A stretch of 35,294 bases of DNA from Cyanobacteria bacterium SZAS LIN-3 (GTDB lineage: Bacteria > Cyanobacteriota > Vampirovibrionia > Obscuribacterales > Obscuribacteraceae), in assembly GCA_018266215.1 (NCBI GenBank), contig JAFEAV010000067.1, forward strand, positions 1 through 35,294, written 5' to 3'. The notes under the pieces are model-generated. The model was not told the origin of the DNA. It worked only from the letters and a program-made list of their open reading frames with translations, and did no database searches. Position 1 is the stretch's first letter, and the number at the start of each line of letters is the position of its first letter. Of the stretch, positions 8,047 to 16,300 are shown in pieces. The translations under genes and the position numbers were made by a program.

Positions 8047-9346
8047 CTTTAGCGCCTTTGGCTGCCACCGCCGGCATGCGGTTGGAGAGCGCCGCGGACA
8101 GCTCCGGCGCGGCGGTAATTTTCTCTGCAATTTTAGCCGCTAACTTGACGCCGCCGTCAGCATTCAGGTGGACAGTGTCGACAAAATCGGCGACAGTAAA
8201 CTCCGGACTGTCACTCAAGTCCAGCCACTCTGCCCCGGCACCGCCACAACTGAGCAAAAGCCGTCCGCGAAACTCCTGCCAGAAATCATCGGGTAAAATC
8301 TTGCGGTTGATCTCGGTCAGCGGCATGCCGACAACAAGCACACGCACACCCTGCTCACTCAAGAAAGAGAGATAGTTCTTGAAATAAGTCATCTGCGCTT
8401 CGTAGTTGGCCGGATGCGTATTGCGGTAGCGCTTCTTGTAATCGTTGACGTTATTGACGAAGACTTTGAGAGAAGTCGGATAGAGCACAGCTTCACCGGG
8501 CTTGATATTGCCCTGGTAGCCACCCATCACAAATTTCACCTGCTGACTGGCACTGTCGGACGATTGACCGGAGTCTGCGCCAGCACCACTAATGGTGTCA
8601 GCGGAAGCGGTCTGATTTTCTTCAGACCATTTTTTTGACCAATCATCTATTTCGGTAGTAAATCTGCGCAGCGGCAATTCACTGGAGACAACATGTGTAA
8701 AGCGCGACCAGGGGTCGTTGTATGCAAGATCGGCATAGCTACTGAGATCGCTGTGCGCAGAGAAAAATCTGTACGGCTCGGTGGCACCGGCTCCAGGCAA
8801 AGTGTTGTCGATAAAATCGCGAGGGGAAACGGTGAGAACAAGCAAAGCCGGCTTACCATGCGCAGCAAATAAACTCTTAGCGATAGCAAAATGATCCGAG
8901 ACCATGGCGCCCGGCAGCGCAGAAATGAAGACATAAGGCTTCACGCCAAGCCTGGCATTCAGGTCGCGTTCGAGCACATCGCAATGATGATTCTCAACAA
9001 AATCAATGGGCTTGTTCAAAACTCTGGCGTCTGCAGCCTGAAGGCCACCAATTTGCGAACTGCCGCAGAGGACGATTTCCGGTTGATGTTCGGCGGTCAT
9101 GTAAGAGCGCGCCAACCACCAGCTCGATGGTTTTCCCTGGGCGAGGACCTTCGGCGTCAGTGCAAAATCTTTCGCGCAAAACTGCTCGGGCGGAGCCTGC
9201 GGCGTTACGCCGATGGCCAGATTTACCGCCGCAAACAGGAGAAAGGCCGATAGAGTCCGACAAATCAAACTGGGTTTGCTCTTGTTTCCATTTTCGGGGA
9301 CAAAGGCCCTGGGGCTAAATATTGCCGTAGGCTTTTGACATGACAA
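8036..9346 (-). CDS. SGNH/GDSL-like hydrolase, membrane-anchored
   Basis: The 436-residue product has an N-terminal hydrophobic segment near residues 31-46 (TLSAFLLFAAVNLAIG), suggesting a membrane anchor or uncleaved signal. Block I is VLCGSSQIGG with the candidate nucleophile at Ser96. Block V is VDTVHLNADG near residues 390-399, with Asp and His of the triad. This D-x-x-H spacing is the SGNH signature. A low-complexity Ser/Ala/Asp/Gly stretch sits near the middle. Known relatives act on acyl esters or on O-acetylated envelope polymers (DltD, AlgX/AlgJ), but the substrate is unknown here. The start is uncertain: the frame begins at a TTG (9344-9346) without a clear ribosome binding site. 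It follows a long structured leader (9347-9607) from a strong promoter. Confidence 0.75.
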   Translation of the reverse strand: MSCQKPTAIFSPRAFVPENGNKSKPSLICRTLSAFLLFAAVNLAIGVTPQAPPEQFCAKDFALTPKVLAQGKPSSWWLARSYMTAEHQPEIVLCGSSQIGGLQAADARVLNKPIDFVENHHCDVLERDLNARLGVKPYVFISALPGAMVSDHFAIAKSLFAAHGKPALLVLTVSPRDFIDNTLPGAGATEPYRFFSAHSDLSSYADLAYNDPWSRFTHVVSSELPLRRFTTEIDDWSKKWSEENQTASADTISGAGADSGQSSDSASQQVKFVMGGYQGNIKPGEAVLYPTSLKVFVNNVNDYKKRYRNTHPANYEAQMTYFKNYLSFLSEQGVRVLVVGMPLTEINRKILPDDFWQEFRGRLLLSCGGAGAEWLDLSDSPEFTVADFVDTVHLNADGGVKLAAKIAEKITAAPELSAALSNRMPAVAAKGAKATY

Positions 9347-9424
9347 GAATAAACCAAAGCTCTTGTTTACTGCCTGAATCCATTCTCAGAGCGGCGAAAA
9401 CTTACAAGAATACTTAAAGAGCAT

Positions 9425-9467
9425 CAGACCCCAGTGCCGGTTCACCCACCGGTCTCACTGGGGTCTG
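9425..9467. repeat. Strong two-part inverted repeat (12-bp arms plus 5-bp inner stem)
   Basis: Arms CAGACCCCAGTG (9425-9436) and CACTGGGGTCTG (9456-9467) are perfectly complementary. Inside them CCGGT (9437-9441) pairs with ACCGG (9448-9452), leaving a six-base loop and a three-base bulge. There is no T-run on either side, so it is not a classical terminator. It could be a REP-like element, a processing site, or part of a structured RNA. Confidence 0.75.
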
Positions 9468-9607
9468 CTCCAAACTTACTGCGGGTTGCGCAGTAAACCG
9501 ATTCCAAATAACCGGGCCGAAAACACGCTCTCTTGTGTTGTGAGACTTAGTCCGGGATCCATTGCTGGTAGCCCGCTGACAGTGGAGCAATCGCTTCAGT
9601 TCGGTAT
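9425..9607 (-). ncRNA. Putative structured leader or small RNA
   Basis: Downstream of the promoter at 9614-9642, the transcript can fold into at least three elements. A 6-bp stem pairs 9561-9566 with 9586-9591. A 7-bp hairpin TACTGCG/CGCAGTA lies at 9477-9495. A composite hairpin spans 9425-9467. It could be an independent RNA ending near 9425 or a regulatory leader of the SGNH gene. It does not match any riboswitch core I can recall. Only the pairings are seen; the RNA itself is inferred. Confidence 0.3.
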
Positions 9608-9613
9608 GGATTT

Positions 9614-9642
9614 ATCATAGCAAACCGACCCGAAGCTGCCAA
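9614..9642 (-). promoter_or_regulatory. Sigma70-type promoter, near consensus
   Basis: On the minus strand a TTGGCA box (rc of 9637-9642) and a TATGAT box (rc of 9614-9619) are separated by exactly 17 bases. Each box matches the sigma70 consensus at five of six positions. Transcription would begin near 9607 and run through the hairpins into the SGNH gene, leaving a leader of about 260 bases. Confidence 0.6.
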
Positions 9643-9727
9643 GAGGTAAATGCCCGGCAAAAGGAATATTATTTTCTTGTAAGGTTGCCCCACGCCCAGA
9701 TTGCAAAGCCGGACTGGCCTCAGCTCT

Positions 9728-12664
9728 TCAGACAGTCGCGTGCCAGAATTCCGCCTCATCTTCGCTGGTTACCAGAGAAAATTCCTCCCTGATTTCCTCC
9801 AGCTTTTTCTCCTGCCTTGCAGCAAGAGTTTTTAGTTTGGCCGTAACCTGCGACAAATCAGAGAGAGCCGCCAGGAGTTGCAATATTTCAGCTCGCAAGT
9901 AACGCTGAAGCAGTGGAAGTTTCTCCGCATATCTGGATTCAGCAAGTAACTGCAAAAGCTCCAGGCGGCTCTGAGCGATGAGATCAGACGGGGACAATTT
10001 TTCGGCGCGTATATCCGCAAGACATACAGCGAGAGCCTGGTCGAATTTTTCAAAGCTTTGCTTCAGCCGGTCAAGCTGCTCACGAGAGATTCGAGCACCT
10101 TCAACTCTTGCGGCAGCCGCCGAAGTGTTCGACGAAGCATTCGCCGGCATAGGAGCAGTCACATTCGGCTGAACTCCAAAGTGGTCACTGAAAATCTTTT
10201 CCATAATCGCATCGGACACAGGTGTGTTGAGCAAGTTGCGGACTGCATCCTTGGACTTGGATAATAATCCCGGCGCCTTCGGAGGCTCCTGCGCAGCTGC
10301 AGGAGGTGCTGCTGGTGGCACCTGCGGTGGTGGCAAAGCCGCCGGCATCTCAGAACCGGCAGCTTCACCCCAGCCGTCAGCCTGACCCTGCAAGGGCGTT
10401 GCCGCCCCCCAAGAACCGGTGTCGGTCGCACTAGAGAAATCGGCTCTCTTTGGGCCAGGAACACTTGAACTATCATTAGCATTTGCAGAAGAAGCATCTG
10501 ATTGAGCGCTGATCTTCTGGCGAATGGACTCGGCGAGTGAGTCAGGCATGGCAGCGCCCGACTCACGGTCTGCGAAAGAGTTATGGCCAATGGACGGTAG
10601 TTGTCTGGCGCCCCAGCCGGCACCTGAAGGTGGTGCACCCCAACCGCTTGCTGGTGCAGGAGCATTGGCGGCTCCATAATTTGCGGCACCAAAATTAGCA
10701 CCAGTGGAGCCAATAGATCCAATGCTTTTCAGCCAAGTATGACTATCTACAGGCTCTGCCCACTGCGCTGGATTTTCTACAGCTTGCACCACTCGCCTCA
10801 TTGCGCCGTCTTTGTTGACGACTTCCGCGTTATCAACGGCGACGAAGGCCGTAAACTTCGTCAAAATAGAATGCGCAACGGCGATGGAAACAATCCGTTT
10901 CTTCAGCTCGGTCTGCTCTTTTCCACCGGACAGCCGGAACTGATCTTCCAGGTCTACAACCAGAGACTTAGCCCATAGTTGCGGCAGCGCCTGCACATCG
11001 GTTGCCCGAGCGGCAATTTCAGTACTGAAGTCGCGGCCATCGACAAACTTACCGCTCAATCTAACTTTTAGTGATTCGGTATCTTTGCCCTTCTGTGGCG
11101 ACAATTTGAAAAAGGCGTTCAGGGCACGCCCCTCAAACAAATCTTGCAGACGAACCGGTGTAATTGAATCCTTCTCAATACCGCAATTGATGTCTTCGAT
11201 ACGTAGATCGGTGATGATAGGACAGCCAATCTCACGACCAACGTGAGCGAGAGCCGTCTCCAACTGCGCACCCGGCTCGACGAAACTGCATGTACCACCG
11301 GCAAGTGCCGCCAATCGGCGCAGGAAGCCATCGTTAACGGCAGTATCTATACCGACTGTGAATACACGACTGTCCCCGATTTCTTTCTGGATGTATTTGA
11401 AGATGGCGGCTTCATTGCCAACTTCACCATCGGTCAGGACCACGACAACAGGCATGCGATTGCTTCTGTCACTGCGACTCTGCATAACCTGTACGGCTTC
11501 CGCCAGAGCGCCGCGCAATTCAGTGCCGCCGCGAGCGTCAATAGTGCGTAGATATTTCTGACCGACTTCCTGGCCGGCTTCGTCGGCGTTGAGGAAACGA
11601 ACACCGCCGGAGGCAGTCAGCCATTCGAATGAAGTATCAAAAGCCTGTATGGCAAATCTATCGCGGGGGCCGAGAGTAGCGAGCAAAAAGGAACAGGCGC
11701 GAGCGGCCGAGACCATTTTCAAGCCCTGCATAGAGCCCGAGCGATCGAGCACAAAAATGACATCACGGGCCGGCAGAACGAAGTCATTTTCTGCCGGAGG
11801 CATGAGCGAGATCATGCCGTACCCGTTGTCATATACGAGGAAGTTCGAAGACACTTCCTCCTGGGCCACGCGCCAGCGCAGAACAAAATCGCGGTCCAGC
11901 AGTTCGTCGGTGCGGGAGAGGGCAACTTTCAGGCCTTCCCTCTTTGAACCGACTCTTGTAGCGTGCTGCGAACAGACGAGATCTTCGATGGTGTCACCAG
12001 CAGCGATGTCGACAGCAATTGTAAGAGCAACACCGGAGTTGACACCTTTGAGCAAGCGCGGAGGGGAAATACGAGAAGCGTCGGGGACTTGATCCGTATC
12101 AAGTTCTACACCGTCGCCCACGTTCAAACGTTCTAAAGCTTCACCCGGTATGTAGCGTGGTGCCACCACCAGCGGTAGGCGCAACTCGGTCATACCCTGA
12201 TCAAAATAGGCGAGTTTTTCAGAGTAGGTCAAAACGACCGTAACCTCTTCCCCAGCAGGGAGATTGCCAACTTGCACAGTAAAGACGTCGTCCCGCTCCT
12301 GCTCCAACAGAGCTGCGCGTTTGCCTTCCAGCATGGCCTGATCGTACTGTTTGCGGGCGGCCTGACGCTCATCGACTTTGCCTTCGATAATGCGCTCACC
12401 CACCTTCAGCCGGAAACTGCTGACTACACTGCCACCGGCAAGGGGGAAGATATAGACGGCCTCGATCGCTTCTTCATAGGGATTTTGAAAGACTTCGCTG
12501 ACAGTGACATGGGCGATGCGATCGACCACTTTGGCGCGGATATCGACGCTGGCAAGTGGCAGTTTGATGCGCTTGGCGCTGCTGGTCAACTCAATTACGC
12601 CGAGACAACGGCGAATAGCATCGGCGGCGGAATTTTGCTTCAGAAGTGGAACGGCTGTGCTCAT
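9728..12664 (-). CDS. VIT-domain and von Willebrand factor A protein
   Basis: This 978-residue protein has an N-terminal VIT domain (about 20-150; NPYEEAIEAVYIFPLAGGSV and KVDERQAARKQYDQA are the typical blocks). A vWA domain starts at about 300 with an intact metal-ion-dependent adhesion site: D307-x-S309-x-S311 in VLDRSGSM, T381 in GGTELRGA and D412 in VVVLTDGE. After about residue 620 a long Pro/Ala/Gly/Ser-rich linker follows. The last 130 or so residues are helical and charged, possibly a coiled coil (SRLELLQLLAESRYAEKL; LAALSDLSQVTAKLKTLAAR). There is no signal peptide, so a cytoplasmic scaffold is likely. Such domains bind partners through a metal ion. It is coupled by an ATGA overlap to the upstream MerR-type regulator. 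Partners and role are unknown. Confidence 0.9.
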   Translation of the reverse strand: MSTAVPLLKQNSAADAIRRCLGVIELTSSAKRIKLPLASVDIRAKVVDRIAHVTVSEVFQNPYEEAIEAVYIFPLAGGSVVSSFRLKVGERIIEGKVDERQAARKQYDQAMLEGKRAALLEQERDDVFTVQVGNLPAGEEVTVVLTYSEKLAYFDQGMTELRLPLVVAPRYIPGEALERLNVGDGVELDTDQVPDASRISPPRLLKGVNSGVALTIAVDIAAGDTIEDLVCSQHATRVGSKREGLKVALSRTDELLDRDFVLRWRVAQEEVSSNFLVYDNGYGMISLMPPAENDFVLPARDVIFVLDRSGSMQGLKMVSAARACSFLLATLGPRDRFAIQAFDTSFEWLTASGGVRFLNADEAGQEVGQKYLRTIDARGGTELRGALAEAVQVMQSRSDRSNRMPVVVVLTDGEVGNEAAIFKYIQKEIGDSRVFTVGIDTAVNDGFLRRLAALAGGTCSFVEPGAQLETALAHVGREIGCPIITDLRIEDINCGIEKDSITPVRLQDLFEGRALNAFFKLSPQKGKDTESLKVRLSGKFVDGRDFSTEIAARATDVQALPQLWAKSLVVDLEDQFRLSGGKEQTELKKRIVSIAVAHSILTKFTAFVAVDNAEVVNKDGAMRRVVQAVENPAQWAEPVDSHTWLKSIGSIGSTGANFGAANYGAANAPAPASGWGAPPSGAGWGARQLPSIGHNSFADRESGAAMPDSLAESIRQKISAQSDASSANANDSSSVPGPKRADFSSATDTGSWGAATPLQGQADGWGEAAGSEMPAALPPPQVPPAAPPAAAQEPPKAPGLLSKSKDAVRNLLNTPVSDAIMEKIFSDHFGVQPNVTAPMPANASSNTSAAAARVEGARISREQLDRLKQSFEKFDQALAVCLADIRAEKLSPSDLIAQSRLELLQLLAESRYAEKLPLLQRYLRAEILQLLAALSDLSQVTAKLKTLAARQEKKLEEIREEFSLVTSEDEAEFWHATV

Positions 12665-13215
12665 TTGGCTTCTCCGTTATTGCCGGGGGTGGCATGTTGT
12701 AAGGCTTCAATTGCCTGGCGGATTTTTACTTGCAGCTCGTCCCAATCAACGTCTCCGACCCAGGACTGGTCGGCCATGATCTTGAGGCCCGGCTCCAGCA
12801 CTATCTCGCGCCAGTAATTCGGACGAATAGTTTCCCTGGTCGCCAGCACCGGAACTTTGGTCTGGGTCATCTTTTTTTGATCGAGGATTACAGCATCGAT
12901 CAGTGCTTCCAATTCAGCTTCGCTCAGTCCAAAGAGCAGCTCCTGAATCTCGGTCAGCGGCAGAGTTGCTCGCTGCATCGTCTTGATGGCGATGATCTGG
13001 AGAATGTGACGCCTGTTGTATTTTGCTACCCGTCCCACAATCAGGGGCCTGTCGATCAGACCGAGGGTGGTGTAATAGCGAATTGTCCGCATGTCGGGCA
13101 CAGTTGAGATGCGGTTATCTTGCAGGCTGTCGGAAAGATCGTTTGCCTTGAGGAGGCGCGCGATTTCCTCACACAGCTCTTCAATGGTCAGGGCGTAGGA
13201 GCTATTTGCTATCAT
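12661..13215 (-). CDS. MerR-type transcriptional regulator
   Basis: The 184-residue product has a winged helix-turn-helix of the MerR family. The TIEELCEEIARLLK segment (10-23) precedes DMRTIRYYTTLGLIDRP (41-57), in which RTIRYYTTLGLI is the family signature. An insertion of about 15 residues separates the two parts. RVAKYNRRHILQIIAIKTMQ (62-81) supplies the wing and next helix. The C-terminal half is helical with no cysteine effector site, so metal sensing of the MerR/CueR type is unlikely. It precedes and overlaps the VIT/vWA gene (ATGA), so it probably regulates that operon, including itself. The start codon sits in an inverted repeat right after the -10 box, suggesting a leaderless transcript. 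Confidence 0.85.
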   Translation of the reverse strand: MIANSSYALTIEELCEEIARLLKANDLSDSLQDNRISTVPDMRTIRYYTTLGLIDRPLIVGRVAKYNRRHILQIIAIKTMQRATLPLTEIQELLFGLSEAELEALIDAVILDQKKMTQTKVPVLATRETIRPNYWREIVLEPGLKIMADQSWVGDVDWDELQVKIRQAIEALQHATPGNNGEAK

Positions 13216-13249
13216 GACAGTATTCTGACAGTTTGCTGTAATACTGTCA
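13215..13249. promoter_or_regulatory. Probable MerR operator: perfect 10-bp dyad
   Basis: TGACAGTATT (13215-13224) and AATACTGTCA (13240-13249) form a perfect 10-bp inverted repeat with a 15-base spacer. A second, nested dyad GACAGT/ACTGTC is also present within it, as are further ACTGT/ACAGT copies up to 13260. It covers the spacer, the -10 box and the start codon of the merR-type gene. MerR regulators classically bind dyads within the promoter spacer, so autoregulation is inferred. Confidence 0.65.
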
Positions 13250-13250
13250 A
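13222..13250 (-). promoter_or_regulatory. Promoter of the merR-vWA operon, probably leaderless
   Basis: On the minus strand the -35 box is TTGACA (rc of 13245-13250, perfect) and the -10 box is CAGAAT (rc of 13222-13227, four of six), with 17 bases between. A start site six to eight bases past the -10 box falls at about 13215, which is the A of the ATG. That leaves no room for a ribosome binding site. Confidence 0.55.
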
Positions 13251-13300
13251 GGTTTACTGTAACGGTTTGTGGGTTCAGGAGCCCGTGGCCATTTCAGCCC

Positions 13301-13324
13301 AAACAAACGCCCCAAAGAGGGGCG
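13301..13324 (-). terminator. Terminator of the GGDEF gene
   Basis: CGCCCC (13308-13313) and GGGGCG (13319-13324) form a 6-bp GC stem with a five-base loop. On the minus strand it is followed by TTTGTTT (rc of 13301-13307). It lies about 40 bases after the stop of the minus-strand GGDEF gene and ends it before the merR promoter. Confidence 0.6.
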
Positions 13325-13361
13325 GTAACGTACCTATATAAGCAAAACCGTGACAGTAATC

Positions 13362-16300
13362 TTACTTCTCTTTGTTGAGAAGACCGACGAAGATTTTGAC
13401 CAGGCGGGGGTCCCATTCTCGGCCGGCACCGTCCTGGATCAGGCGAATAGCCTGTTCATGGTCGATACACTTACGGTACGGGCGCTCACTGGTCATGGCG
13501 GTGTAAGCGTCCACCAGCGAGACTATGCGCGCTTCAATGGGGATGACGTCGCCTTTCAGGCCATTGGGATAGCCGCTGCCGTCCCAGTGTTCCTTATATG
13601 CTTCAACGATACCGGCAATTTTGCCCAGAACCTTGGCCGGCTCCAAAAATTTCGCGCCGGCGTGCGGCACTTGATTGATATAGACCCGGTCTTCCTCAGA
13701 CAATGGATCCGGCTTCTTCAGTACTTCTTCCGGCACGGCCATTTTGCCGAGATTGCAGAGCACCGCAGCCAGTGACACGACTTCAGTATGGTCCTTGGTC
13801 AAATGCAATGATTGGGCGATGCGATTGGCATAGCTGTAAGCGCGAGATGAGCGCTCAGGACCGTATGAAGACCGCTCTTCCACGGCACTGATGAGCTGCG
13901 ACAGCATGCCCAGCAAGCCTTTTTCTTTGATCAACTCTACATCAAATGTGGGGATGGAGTCTTCCAGTGAAGGTACGGCAATTTCGGTAACGGGACCCAT
14001 GCGGATATCCTGCTTCATGGCATCGCGCAGTTTCTCTTCGCCACCATCGGCGAGAGTCGGCATCAAATCTTCGGTAACGGTGCAGACTTGATTGCGGCCA
14101 CGATGTTTGGCGAGGAAAAGCGCCTGGTCAGCCAGTTCAAACAATCTGTCTTTCTGGTCTGAGTCATGGGGGAAGGTGGCGACACCGACAGAACCGGTGA
14201 CGATGCCGGCACCATCAACAGCTTTTTCACGAATAGCGGCACAAATACGTTCCGCCACCATCTTGGCCCATTTGAGATCGGTTTCCGGCAAGAGCACCAC
14301 AAACTCTTCACCACCAAAGCGGCCTACAGTGTCGATTTCACGCACGCTGCGTCGGACAACATTGCCGGTATGAATAATCGCGGCGTCACCTACATGGTGA
14401 CCCTTGGTGTCGTTGATCTTCTTCAAGTAATCGAGGTCAACTATGATAAATGAGAACGGGTGGCCGAATCGCTGGAAACGGTCAATTTCCTTAGATAACT
14501 GTTCTTCAAAATAACGCCTGTTAAAGAGACCGGTCATCGGGTCTGTGACGGCCTGACGCTCAACCGTGGCGAAGAGCTCGGAGTGTGAAATAACAACGCC
14601 CACTCGGTCGGCCATGTCGATGACCATGCGCATATCTTTGTCGGGGAAAGGTCTGGTGCGATCCTTTGCCACCATCAGCAGTACTGCCTTGAAGTTATTG
14701 CCCTGGCCCAGGGGCACACAAATGACCGAGCGATTACTCCACTCCGGGCCGGCAAAATCGGCTCCCAATCGCATGCGCAACTCATCGGCCGGGATAAATA
14801 CAGTCTGACCGTCGCGCAATTGCTCTTCCGAACCGCAAAAGATCAAGTCAGCAAATACTTGAGCCTTGGGCTTGGGCGGCTCCAACTTAACTTCACCGAC
14901 CTCACCACTTAAAACCGGCGGTGCGGGCGGCGGAAACTCTTCTTCATTACCGGTGTACTTACACTTAATAGACTCGTTTGATGTTTCACTGTACTGCGAT
15001 ACGACGCACAGATCCAATCCAAAATACTCACGCACCGACTTGACCAGTGTGTCCGAAATCTGGTCGGCTTCTTTCAGTGACCGCTTAATTTCCACTGATA
15101 CTTTGTTGATCAGTGCTTCCCTGGCCTGATCAGCGCGAATCTGTTGCACGGCCTGGTCTGCACGAATAACGTTTGACAAGTGACCGGCAATGGTCAATCC
15201 CAGTTCTCTATCCTGCGGTCTGAACTGCGGACGCTTGGGCTGACGCCGCCAGAGACCAATCACCCCCAGGCGTGTGCCTTCGGAAATAAGAGGCAAAACC
15301 AGGGCCATATCGTGCTTGAAGAAAGGATCGCCCTTTCTGGAATATTCCATATTTACGACTTTTCCGCGGCCGCTTTCAAACACCGCCACGAAAGGATTGT
15401 CTTTGTTGGAGAGATCGACGGCACTCTCCTCATCCTCACCGATTTGCGGCTCGAGTGTGACCAGGTCCGGATTGAACAAATAAATCTGAGACTTGATGAA
15501 GCCCATATGGTCGGCCACGAGCAACACTGATTTGACAAGAGAATCACGGCTGGTTTCGCCTTTGGACTCACGAAACAGACTGGCTATTTCGTTGATCAGT
15601 TTCATTTCCTGTGCGTCCATCTCAATCTTCGATTGGTCAAAAGATTGCTGAACAACAACAGAAAGCATTTCGGCTACTTTTTGCAATATGACTGCGTCTT
15701 CGGTGCTCCACTCGCGCGGTTTACCGCACTGCTGCAACTCCAAAAATCCGGAGAAAATGCCGCGGGATCGCAGCTGGACCATCAAGCGTCCGCGCACTTC
15801 ACCCAGCTCAAGCAGGGAGGAGAGGGTGCGCGACATCTTATGCAGATCGGTATCCTGCGCCGTATCCGGAATGCTAATCACCCCGGCCCCCGATTCATCG
15901 GGGAAGCGTGACAAAAATTCCAGAACGATCGACATCGACTCTTGCGAATTCAACTGGTTGTCGACAAAACAGGTGTTGCCGATGATTGAAAACTCATTGG
16001 TTACAGCCAGCTGATCGCCAACGACCTTCCATATAAGTCCACGGTCAGCACCGAGTCCGTTGGTTAAAGTCTCGATGGCATACTGCAAAATACTGTTCAG
16101 GTCGCTGGAGTGTCGCAGTTGGCCGATGATATCGCTAATGATGGCCTGAGCAGCCGGAGGTATGAGGTTTTTTGCATCTGTGTTTTCGCTCGGCGCAGCG
16201 GGCGCTGAAGCGTCGGATTTTGTGTTCTTGCCGGCATTCTTCTTGGAATTGTCTCCGTTGGAACCGGACGATACAACGGGATTAAGCATTTCAGAAGGTT

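Larger units (their letters stand above)
9347..9727. other. Intergenic region 9347-9727: promoter and structured leader
   Basis: This 381-base gap between two minus-strand genes holds no convincing gene. A possible 71-codon minus ORF at 9547-9759 starts inside the vWA gene and is doubtful. The gap does carry a near-consensus promoter on the minus strand (9614-9642), a stem at 9561-9591, a hairpin at 9477-9495 and a very strong two-part hairpin at 9425-9467. Downstream of that hairpin on the minus strand lie only weakly T-rich bases. Confidence 0.6.

Noticed and set aside
9547..9759. A 71-codon minus-strand ORF downstream of the vWA gene with one hydrophobic stretch
   Set aside because: It starts inside the vWA gene and covers a strong promoter; codon content is uneven and no ribosome binding site precedes its ATG.
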